Below, piece after piece: positions 23,698 through 33,363 of a stretch of 64,000 nt of DNA. Position 1 is the first letter of the stretch, and each line of letters begins with the position of its first letter. Position numbers and translations under genes: made by a program. The notes under the pieces are model-generated. The model was not told the origin of the DNA and made no database searches. It saw only the letters and a program-made list of their open reading frames with translations. This DNA is from Phragmites australis. Lineage: Eukaryota > Streptophyta > Magnoliopsida > Poales > Poaceae. The stretch spans positions 4,099,501-4,163,500 of the forward strand of contig NC_084938.1 of the NCBI RefSeq assembly GCF_958298935.1. Direction: 5' to 3'.

Positions 23698-24357
23698 GTG
23701 TTCTTTTGTCAGACTGATTTTTCTATATGGTTCCTCTATGTTGTGTTAATCCATATGGTTTGTTGAAAGTTGAAACTAATTTGATGTGACGTATTCTGGT
23801 GATTATGGTATGTTAATCCATATGAGCAGCATCGTTGTGATTGATTATGCATGTATTTAGCATTCTTGATTATTATCACTACTGAACTAATAGGGGTAAC
23901 AAAGTTTGCATGTGACACATGAGATAGGATAAGTAGACACATGAAAATACACATGTTTTGATCACACCAAGGAACTACACCAATAAAAGCATAAAACTAA
24001 ATAATTTGAGCATAGTGATGGCTAATACCCTTAGACATTCCAAGTTCAGCGGTAGATTACCATGGCCTAGTAGAATCGTGGAAGGTTACTCTTCAACATC
24101 ACTATTATCACATTCTGAATCGCTTTGTCGGAAAGAAGGTAGCAATAGAACTCTTTGTTCTACATTACTAATGGGGGTAGGTGTCCTTATAATTTGATCA
24201 AACACTTATTGATAGAAGACTGCACAGGAAAACTAGTACAACAGCAAGGGTAGTCTAGAAAAAAAAGGCTCAAATATCACCTCGAAGTCCTATAAGGACA
24301 AATAAAACGTAACAATTTGGAAGAGCTAAAAGGACATCTAATTTAAAACAAAGAGAA

Positions 24358-24830
24358 TATTGATCTTTAGGACTGTTATAAGGGGTATGTAGCTAGCCTA
24401 GATAGATATAACCTAGTTGGATGACTTCCTTACGTGTAGTCGAATAAGATCTAGCTGTGAAAAGCTTATAGATGCAGAGCTTCTGCGGGTGTGTGATGGC
24501 TTGTATCTTGGATTCTAATGACTTGTGACTTGTCCTCTGCATGGTCCCCGGTCTCCGTATATATAGGGGAGCGTATGTCCTCTGAAATCTTTCTTCCTAT
24601 TCTTGGAGATAAATTTTCCTATTTACGAGATATCTAGAATGTCTACGGACAATTTCCATTCCTCTAAGGATCCTCTTCCCGGAGATAAACAAATGCCCCA
24701 AGAACAACGAAAAATCCTAGTGTATGCGGATATGGTAGTTACATACTGGACATCGTCAAATAGTTTTATTGGCTTGGCATTGACTCAACTTCTTGGTTTG
24801 AATCTATGAAATATTTTTGTTAGTGTACGT
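24358..24830 (-). mobile_element. Gypsy LTR/leader portion continuing beyond the mariner
   Basis: This carries on the minus-strand Gypsy element interrupted by the mariner. A TATA box for minus-strand transcription, TATATATA at 24558-24565 in the context CCCTATATATACGGAG, sits where an LTR promoter for the minus-strand gag would be. The outer LTR end is not clear, so the right boundary is approximate. Confidence 0.45.
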
Positions 24831-26364
24831 GTCTCCATATTTTGAACCATTTCGATCTCTCCTCTCTCGTTTGAACCGGTTTTGAGATGTATGCTCCAAA
24901 ATCATGTGAAAATTAGGCATAAAAGTGTCTTAGAATTCTGAAATGATTTGCTAAGAGAAATTTCAAAACAAAGCTACATCATGCCTTAAAATTACTTACT
25001 TTTTACCTGACCTTAGAAATTATTACTTGATAGAAATAAAGTCTACAAACCATGTAAAAAAGGAGGACAACTCATGGACCAACATAAAGCCCAATATGAA
25101 GCTCTTAGAGAAAAAAAAAGATCATTATCCCTCCTTCAACTATTGCGAGAATCTGATTTTACCCCTGAACTCCAAAGAACATGTGTGAACCACATCTGTC
25201 ATCCTCCTCTCACCTCCTCCCTCTCCTCTCTAGCCCCCCTCGGCAGGTCATTGTTCCTGGTGTTATTCTATCGTTCCGCATTGGGATGTTAATTGGATCC
25301 GTGGGTTCGGGTACCTACGGGTTTTGCACTTGACGGGTCTAGATTCAGGTCTAAATTTGCACCTATGGGTTTGCCAGGTTAGGTACCCGAAATGGGCTGG
25401 GTCAGGTTTGGGTTTTAAATTTTACCCACAGGTGCCCAAAGGTCCCCCAAAATATCAGTCCAACTCACACTGTCACCCTAACTCGTTGTCTCGCCCATCA
25501 TCCCAGCCTCGGGCAGTCGGGCCTCCCGATTTTCTTGCCCAGCCTCTCCGCCGCCACACCGTCTGGCCTCCCCAACGGCCAGCCGTGGTCATTCTTATCC
25601 GCCTCCGGCCAAAGGACCGCGTGCGCCGCTGCCAAAATTCGTCCTCCACGGTGAGCCATCGGCCAATCCCTCTCTCTCACATCCTCCTCACCCCTTTCAT
25701 GTATCCCTTTACCCTACATCATCCTGGATCTTTGGCCCACCGAGTCGCACCGGCCATTTCTCCATCCGCCGACCTCCATGCCGACGTGAGCTGCCTCGCC
25801 ATCAACCGGCCGCTCCGAACCATCCCCGACCCAGCCGAGGCTGCGAAAAGCCTCCCCACGCTCTATGGATGCTAATGCCCACGGCCGTTTGGCTTGAGCT
25901 CGATGACAGTCGGCCCTCCACCATGCGACCTCGCTCCTCCATGCCACCTCACCATCCTCGACCACACTTTGGTAGGTCCTATCGGTCGAATGCCCTTGGG
26001 TGAGTTCGCCTTCGCATGCTCGAAACGTTGTTTCCCTCCTTTGGTCGAGCTATGGCTCAGCTCGTCACCGGCGAGCACGACCAGAGCCGCCATGGCTCTG
26101 CCTGCTCTGACCTGAGGGCACCTAATGGGTGCGAGTATGGGTCCTAAATTTTACCCATTTCCCATTTCAATCTTAGATCGAGTTGGAATCTAGTTTTGGG
26201 TTAGACGTGGTTTTGCTCCACCGGCCATGACCTAACTTGTTGTCATCCCTAGTTCCACCCAGCGTCGGCTCCATCCAGCTTGGCCACCTAGCGCTTGCTG
26301 AGAGATGGTATCGTTGCGACCGACGTCCCGGTGGCAGCAACACTATCCTTGGAGGCCTTGGCCT
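24831..26364. other. Gene-free region with GC-rich block
   Basis: AT-rich to 25.1 kb, then a GC-richer block (25.2-26.1 kb) flanked by GGGTTCGGGTACC-type sequence (about 25305) and GGTGCGAGTATGGGTCC / TTTTACCC-type sequence (25410 and 26130). Such motifs are common in grass transposons that carry host sequence. No coding frame with splice structure or conserved motif was found, and the boundaries are not defined. Confidence 0.35.
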
Positions 26365-26560
26365 AATGGCCTCGGTGCCTACGCCTGAAATGAAGTCCTG
26401 GAGCATCCTCTCGATGGCATCAATGTCGTACACCTCGACATGCATGCTTGATGTTCTCAGCAGTGAAGCGGCCCAGCAGCTCTATGGTTAGGCTCTGGAA
26501 CTCGTCACGACCGACAAAGGCTGCACCGGCTGACAACGCGTTGACGTCCGTGAGGTTGCC
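26365..26560 (-). pseudogene. Possible NPH3-domain gene fragment
   Basis: A minus-strand frame reads SLLRTSSMHVEVYDIDAIER and then MLQDFISGVGTEAIRP. This resembles the part of plant NPH3/RPT2-type BTB-NPH3 proteins with LLR.A.ML followed by a Y-D-[IV]-D-..-[EQ]R-[IM] motif. It is short, lacks the intervening segment and has a stop upstream, so at most it is a captured fragment. Similarity is judged by eye only. Confidence 0.35.
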
Positions 26561-26699
26561 AAGTTTGATCTGCCATCCAGGTCGACAGGTAGAGGAAGAG
26601 GGACCATAGGCTGATATGTGGGCCTAACTACCTTTCTAAAATTCTAATTTTCTTTGTTTATAATTTATTGCCACGTGGCAAGAAGCATGAAACATGGTG

Positions 26700-27611
26700 T
26701 CTGTATTAACAAGTGACGTGCCAAAACCACTGCCAGCAACTGGGGTGCAAATGGCATGAGCGTGAGGAGATCATGTTTCCGGTTTGAAAAGTTCGTGTTT
26801 GAATTTCTCAATCGGTTAGGGTTCTTGAGGTGGTGTTTTGTGCACGTGAAACTTGCGTCAAAGTAGTATAACTTGAAAAGAGATAAATGTAGGTGTGCCA
26901 ATATACATAAAGTATACGAGTAAAGGAGAATGTCGTAACGGAAATATTGAGCTTTATTAATTTAATATCGTATTCATAAAATACAAGTTTCTCTCATTAC
27001 ACATGTTGCTTATGGGATATGCTGCCTATTGCCTCAGATACTACTGATGAAGTTCGCTAAGGCCCAAGGTTGCATGTTGCCTTGGATACGACCAATGATA
27101 TTCATACCATGTCCGAGGGGATTAGTAAGCTAAGCATGGCACCGGGTTCCCAATCGCGACTTAATTGTTGCACCGGTTGAATCTATGTGTCGTGTTGTGC
27201 TTCTAACCCATCTCTATCACTTTCACTATGCTTATACGACCGATGATGCCCTGAGTTGCCTATTGGTAGATGATGCAATGCTGAGACTAATCTTTATTTA
27301 TTCCCTAGTGCTATCACCTCTAGAGGAGCTCAGAACAGGATAGCCACTAAGGTAACAAGCAAACATGCTGATCATCATATGCATCGGGCTATTTCCGGCA
27401 CCTGCAACAGAAGCATCACTCCATGCCAATCACCATATAAGTTAAGCTACCAAAGTGATCAGCAATAGTATAACCAAGAACCATCATCCTCACTTGACTA
27501 TAGGATAGCAGGAGCCAGGAAGCACCACCATGAATAGTATTTTCTTTTCTTTTTTTTTCTTTTATATTTATTTCATGTATACACATACACATATAAATAG
27601 ATTTATGTGTG

Positions 27612-27613
<2 letters not shown>
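26700..27613. other. Gene-free region
   Basis: No supported feature. Low-complexity A/T sequence leads into the AT microsatellite. Confidence 0.35.

Positions 27614-27688
<75 letters not shown>
27614..27688. repeat. (TA)n microsatellite
   Basis: A perfect TA dinucleotide run of about 75 bases. The Tyr-Ile repeat frames it creates on both strands are not genes. Confidence 0.95.
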
Positions 27689-27690
<2 letters not shown>

Positions 27691-28109
27691 TCATTTGCTT
27701 CCAAAATGTCATCGTATAGGTGGCACCTGCCTATCTAGGTTGGAATCGACTCGGTAAAGTTGCTAGTATTTTCTTATAATTAAATTCTAAGAAGAATAAT
27801 ACATGCGCGTACGGATGTGTTAGTGGTCAAAGTGTATACCCGTACTATATAAGATTATACTTTTAATCTTGTTTAGACGAATGTTAGGACACATCTATAT
27901 AGCTGTGTGTAAACATGAGTATTATATACTTACGTCTGATTGGTACTCTTAAAAAAGGAAAAGGTTGTGTTTCTTGTCTGGTTTGGCAATAGTTGAAGGA
28001 GTACATTTTTGAGTTTTTTATTTTTATCATTAATATTTAAATAAATAGATCTTTGATGGTAATATTTACATAAATAGACATCTACCGTCTTCTGAAAATG
28101 CTGCAGTAT

Positions 28110-28290
28110 TTTTATAGGGGGGGTAAGGATGGCGACGTGGCACCGGAGGCCTTTACCGCTCTCTGAGAGTGTGGTTAGTCCTTACCGCTCACTCAATAGG
28201 TGAGTAGGACCTACCCCGAGCGCCCGCCATGCAGTGCCCCTTATCGCCCTTTGATAGGGCGGTTACCCCATCACTTGGATTTTTTTAGTT
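28110..28290. repeat. Inverted TACCGC-type repeat cluster
   Basis: Copies of TTACCGCTCTCTGAGAG / ATCGCCCTTTGATAGGGCGG and similar units lie in direct and inverted arrangement. The pattern resembles internal or terminal repeats of a DNA transposon and lies about 0.5 kb from the GRF zinc-finger fragment, which may belong to the same element. Confidence 0.4.
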
Positions 28291-28829
28291 TAACTTTTGT
28301 ATACGTCAATTTGAAAATTAGTGCACATTCATTCGGTGAAAAATGTTAGTTGTGCAAAAAGTGATCAAAATGGTATTGTGGAGTAGTTATTTTTTGAAAA
28401 TTTTGGATGATGTAAATTTGTCGATATTTGTTTATTTATTTGATGTAAAATTGTATGAGTTTTTTTAGTGACGTAATGTTGGGAAGATACAAAATCTAAT
28501 TTTTCGAACAATTATAGTTGCAAAGCAATATTAGCATAAAACCCGGCACAAAGGTTATATACGCTGACAAATATTACATGGGGCATGGGGTTTGTCATTG
28601 TTGCGTGAATGCACCCTAACCATAAAGACATAATGACAACAAATGTTGACATGCACGGTACGCCTAAAGACTAACCTAATAGCATGCCACTGCTAATCCT
28701 AACATGTCTTAGTGAATAAAAATATACCAGGTTACAATAGATACTCTCTACTGAGTGTACCTAGAATATTTGCCATTTCTCAGAGCATCGAGGCCACCCG
28801 CCTTAGCTTGACGGGGCCCTCTCTCGCTT

Positions 28830-29310
28830 CCTTACCCTCTCTGTTTCGTGTGCTTGAGCCACGGTGAGCTCTTCCGCTGTCTTTCTCATGCGTTCCTCCT
28901 CCTACCGCTTCAGTCGTAGTCTCTCCTGCTGTTGCTCATACTCCTGAAGTTCGTACGCTTCCCTCCTCCATCGTATGCTCATATCTACCCACCACTTGTA
29001 GTCTTTATTTTGCTCCATATCGAGCTATTCCATGAAGTCACAGATAGCTGGAGGAGACTGGACAAATGAAACAAAATATGATATTAGTAAAATAGTGCAT
29101 GAAATCGTATGGAAAGTGACACATGAATGATCTCTATCGTTATACCAGTGGGTACTCATACGGTCCATATTGAGGCTTATCGTATTGATAGTTAGCACAC
29201 ATGAAGAAGTGTAGACTATAGATGTAGGAGATGTCTTGAGACTCGTGAAGCCTACAAGGGTCGCCACATGAGCACATCGGTGGTTCAACCTCGTGGGGAT
29301 CAAAATCCCC
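28830..29310 (-). pseudogene. GRF-type zinc-finger protein fragment (transposon-associated)
   Basis: Minus strand, two blocks. The first (about 29300-29155) reads DFDPHEVEPPMCSCGDPC, then SLHFFMCANYQYDKP, then YGPYEYPL. A GT-AG intron (about 29152-29062) leads to the second block, SPPAICDFME-stop-LDMEQN, then a charged helical tail (WREAYELQEYEQQQERLRL). The spacing C-x-C...FF-x-C-A...C-x-F-x-[EM]-W/stop matches a GRF zinc finger, except that the closing W is now a TAG stop. Related proteins in grasses are often encoded by transposons. A second stop in the tail and the lack of a clear ATG confirm decay. A TATA-like ATAAATAA lies upstream on the minus strand near 29410. Confidence 0.5.
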
Positions 29311-30194
29311 CAATGTTTCTTGGGTGTACTTGGTGGAGCTAAGGAAGATATTGTAGTTGAGAGAGTTGAGGAATGAGTGGTCTATACATGGATAAGGGTG
29401 GAGTTATTTATGGTGGCTGAGGGTTTGTGTATGGACTGAGTGCATAGGCTTGGCTACGAGTTAAAGCATAGGATTTCTTATGAAAGATAGAAAAGTTGTG
29501 GTATTGAAGTTAGGCAGAGATTCCCTATGTCATGATAGATGAGTTGTCATTTAATTTATGATTAAAGCTCTGACGTGTGGTCATTTCATGTCTACAGGTT
29601 GCGTTAGGATAAGATATTATCATTTTATGGTTAAAACTGAGTCGTGTGGTCACTTCGTATCTAAAGTCAAACTCACGACAGATGTGTTGTCATTTCATAT
29701 TTAAAGCTATGTTGTGCTTAGATAATACGTTAATACAGTAAATTTATCATCACATTGATTAGACCTAAAATTTACATCTAGTTTGTAACCTAATACGTTA
29801 ATATAAGACAGAAATCATATAACCATTGAACTGAAATAGTAAAATAGAAATGTATATAAAATAAATAGTCCTAACCGACATTTGCATAGTTATTAATAGA
29901 TACGTATTGAATATCTATATCATTCCAAGATAAAAAAAAACCAACATGATATGTTTAAAGCCCAAACAAATAGATGCTATCACCTACCTGGGCCGGCCCA
30001 AGCATCGGCAGCCGTATGCCATGCCGCTATCACTTGCTTGTCTGGTCGACCCGACTCGAGCCGGGTTTCGTCTGGTCGTGCTCAGCTCAGGTCGCGACAC
30101 ATCAACCCCCCCCCCCCCCCCTAACTCGCTTCCTCCGCTAGGGTTTGTGCCGCGTCGCGAGCACTTGAAGATTCGCGAAACCCAACCCGCGGCT
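29311..30194. other. Intergenic region and 5' leader of the AP2 gene
   Basis: AT-rich up to about 29.95 kb, then GC-rich leader sequence with a run of 16 C at 30106-30121. The AP2 promoter and leader should lie here. No TATA box could be fixed with confidence. Confidence 0.4.
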
Positions 30195-32387
30195 ATGGCC
30201 ACCGTCCAACCCCACTCGCCGGGCCCCACCGCCACTCCTCCTCCGCCGGAGGAGCGGCACGTCGACGCCTCCGGCGAACCCGCCGCCGAGGCCGAGGCCG
30301 AGGCGGGCGGCGGGGGCAGCGAGATCGCGGCGCTCGACAAGCAGCTCGCCGTCGGCGGCGGCGGCGAGGAGAAGAAGGCAGGTGGAACTGCCGGCGGTGG
30401 GAAGCTGGTGGCGGAGGCCATACGCAAGTACGCCGTGCCGCGGTCGTCGCGGTTCCACGGCGTCACGAGGTATGGGCGCGGCGGCTCCGGCAAAAGGTGC
30501 AGCAAACCCTAGGTCATTATGTATGCTTTGGTTTGACTTCGCTGCTTGCTGCTGCTCTGGGGCAGGCTGAAGTGGAGCGGCAAGTACGAGGCGCACCTCT
30601 GGGACAACACCAGCCAGGTCGAGGGCCGCAAGCGCAAGGGCAAGCACGGTATGCGCCCGACCAACCCCGGATACCAGCTCTAGCTCACTCGCTAGATGTA
30701 AAAGCTTCTGATTGTTTAGGTCGGGTCATTACTGCATCTATGAGATAAGATCAACCCAATGGTTTAACTAGAAAGGCCATGATGCCATGTGCGCACTCGA
30801 CGGTAATCAGTGTGGCACCAATATGAAACAGCGGGATGAGTTGTTCACTTTACGTTTATTTTCTCTGCAGAATCCAGGAAGTAGCTTGCCAGTAGGTAGA
30901 GTACATAACTACCACAAATATTGTTACCATCCTTATCCTGCCCAATGTTTGCAGGATGCCCTAATTGCCTCTTTAATACAGTAACTCATATTCACCAAAT
31001 CACCTAAGATGGGATATCATGAAAAACCAAGTGCTTGTGGATAGAAAAGCATAACAGAGAAGGTGACTCTGTTAAGACTCTGTTATGCTTTCTATCTGAA
31101 ATGAACTGTCATCATAATATAAGGTGTAAAAATGTCACCGTAAAAGATAAATGTAAATATGTCATGCTGAAAATGCACAAGGATCAGCTATTACAGCTTG
31201 TACCCATGTATGTATGTATTGGATGAAGAGCCATCCTCCCCTAATTGCTCACTTGTCTGTCATTTCCCCTTCTCTTCACTGATCCTTCATTTAATGTTCT
31301 GCATGGAATCTGGTTTCGACACTTGGATGCTATTGTGGTCTTCAGTGTACTTAGGTGAGTGGTGCTATTCACGGAAGGAGTTCATTTGGAACATAAAAAC
31401 AGCTCAAGTTTAACATCTCATTTGGCATCACAGGCAGCTATGTTACTGAAGAGCAGGCTGCCAGGGCACATGATCTGGCAGCCTTGAAATATTGGGGCAC
31501 AGGTCCAAACACCAAACTGAACTTCAATGTAGGAATTGCCTATTGCTGAGTTCTTACTGATAAACTGAATATCTTGTTCAAGAAGTAAATGACATTAATA
31601 GCTTTTACCTTTTCTTATCAGATATCTGATTATGAGAAAGAAAATGAGATTATGAAGACCATGTCTCAAGATGAATTTGTGGCCTACATAAGGAGGTCCG
31701 TGATAAATTTGACACCTATATGTTGTGATTTGTTTTTAACTGTTCTGGATTATTATTATATAGGCAAAGCAGTTGCTTCTCAAGAGGAACTTCCTCATAT
31801 AGGGGTGTAACCAGGTGCTGTTCTCTGCCTTGCTAAAATGAATTAATGATAACCTTGTATCCTTTGAAATGTAGCATTTCCATGATATATTTAACTAAGG
31901 AACTCTTAATGGTCTATTGCAAGTTTGCAACTTTCTTTAATCAATCACTTTGACGAACAGGCGAAAGGACGGTAAATGGCAAGCACGAATTGGTAGGATT
32001 GGGGAGAGCAGAGACACCAAAGACATTTACCTTGGGACTTTTGGTGAGTAAAGTTTAGTTATTGATCATGTCGACCTTGTGGAACTTCCATGCTTTTTGA
32101 ATGAGAGAATCACTATGGAATATGAGCTTGTTTGTAAACTTTGTTTAAACTAGAAAGCTATCGATTGATACAATTACCGTTTTTAAGACCAGCCCTCGTT
32201 TGCAGAAACTGAAGAAGAGGCAGCAGAAGCTTATGACATAGCAGCAATTGAGCTTCGTGGTCCTCATGCTGTTACCAACTTTGACATTACTAACTACTGT
32301 GAAGATGGTTTGAGAAAACTAGATGGCTCATCAGATGTAGCGAAGCTGGAAGGTACATCAGAGGTTATGAAGCTTGCTGAACAATAG
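30195..32387 (+). CDS. Double-AP2 transcription factor with divergent AP2 domains (possibly SMOS1/RLA1-like)
   Basis: Seven exons: 30195-30469, 30566-30648, 31434-31528, 31622-31695, 31764-31814, 31961-32043, 32206-32387. All introns are GT-AG and the phases join to 281 codons (280 aa). The N-terminus is Ala/Pro/Glu/Gly-rich. AP2 repeat 1 spans about residues 84-145 ([20 protein letters not shown], then [20 protein letters not shown]), and repeat 2 about 185-250 ([20 protein letters not shown], then [20 protein letters not shown], ending AVTNFD). The linker is [17 protein letters not shown]. The arrangement matches the AP2/euAP2-ANT branch, which binds DNA in the nucleus. The divergent first repeat ([20 protein letters not shown]) recalls the monocot SMOS1/RLA1 organ-size regulators, but that identity is from memory and uncertain. 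The gene appears intact. Confidence 0.88.
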
Positions 32388-33363
32388 ATACTAGAATAGC
32401 TACATGTAAATTGCTTTCCGTTCCATTTCTTTTTTCATCATTTTGTTATCCTTTGGTTGTTCGTGGTACTTTTTCTTTTTGAGTTTTCTCCGCACCTTGT
32501 TGTCAAGTCAGTATTTGCCGGTTCCAAAGATAGGACAATGTTGTGTTTGTACTCTAGCTTAACAAAAGGGGTCTTACTAACCTTTGATGTCACTTGCGGA
32601 AGTCAGTGTCGTAGCAAGTTCTGTTCTTTTGAACTCCACTGCGAACTGTTCCGATTTCGGGATGCGATGTTGTTCTTTCCACTGTAGTATAAGGATAAAT
32701 GTTCATACTTAGAAAATGATGTACGCTGCATATGAATCAAAATAATCTAAAGTTTAGCCCCAGTGTTCTGAATTCTTGGCTTTTGAGATAAAGCTGTGGC
32801 AGAGTCGCGTGTCAGCAGAATGGGGTGTTCTTTTTTTTTTAAGAGAAAAGCAGATGCATATTGCAGCCTTAAGGTCCGTTTGTTTGAACTTCTGTTTTTA
32901 GCTTTTTAGAAAAGCTATATTTTTGGTTTATCTGAAAAGGTGATTTTAAAAATAGATTGTTAACTTCTATAATAAATTTTAACTTCTCAACATATATCTT
33001 CTCAGAAAAACATCTTTTAGCGAGTTTCTCAGCTTTAGTTTATTTTCTTCAGAAGCAGATTTCTGACTTCTTCGGAAGCTACTTCTCTAAAATCCCGTTT
33101 ATTCTGACTTTTGTCTTAGGCTGCTGTTTCTAATAAAATGGAGGGGGGTAGACACCGTCACAGTTTCACACCATTGTACTGTGAACAATTACATTACATA
33201 CGACAGAAAAATGCATGCGATTCCTACATAAGCATTCGGCATATGGTTTGGCCGCCATATTTTGCAGGCCATTTAGGTGAGCCATGCAAGCAAAATTAGA
33301 CCAATGTAGATTGATAATCTAGCACAAGTCTCCTAATCCTTTTCCATTCTGATGATCTTCTCT
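32388..33363. other. Tail-to-tail intergenic region
   Basis: 3' flanks of two convergent genes. A segment near 32871-33115 (GGTCCGTTTGTTTGAACTTC at one side, CAGAAGCAGATTTC-like inside) resembles a decayed hAT-type MITE, but no matching inverted end was found. Confidence 0.35.

Larger units (their letters stand above)
21528..24357 (+). mobile_element. Mariner-like (Tc1/mariner, plant MLE) transposon inserted in the Gypsy element
   Basis: The left end reads CTCCCTCTATTCTGATTTAT at 21528, the typical plant mariner/Stowaway terminus, preceded by TA (21526-21527). The right end is decayed but aligns as its inverse (TAAAAGGACATCTAATTT to GAGAA, ending 24357) and is followed by TA (24358-24359). 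Removing the element and one TA restores CTTGTATTGATC, a continuous stretch of the Gypsy leader, which supports both boundaries. The element is about 2.8 kb and holds a broken transposase gene. Confidence 0.72.

Noticed and set aside
26668..26681. 14-base perfect palindrome TTGCCACGTGGCAA containing a G-box
   Set aside because: A good bZIP/bHLH-type site in principle, but it is not near any supported gene start, so no regulatory role is claimed.
27416..27757. Tyr-Ile repeat frames on both strands
   Set aside because: Created by the (TA)n microsatellite.
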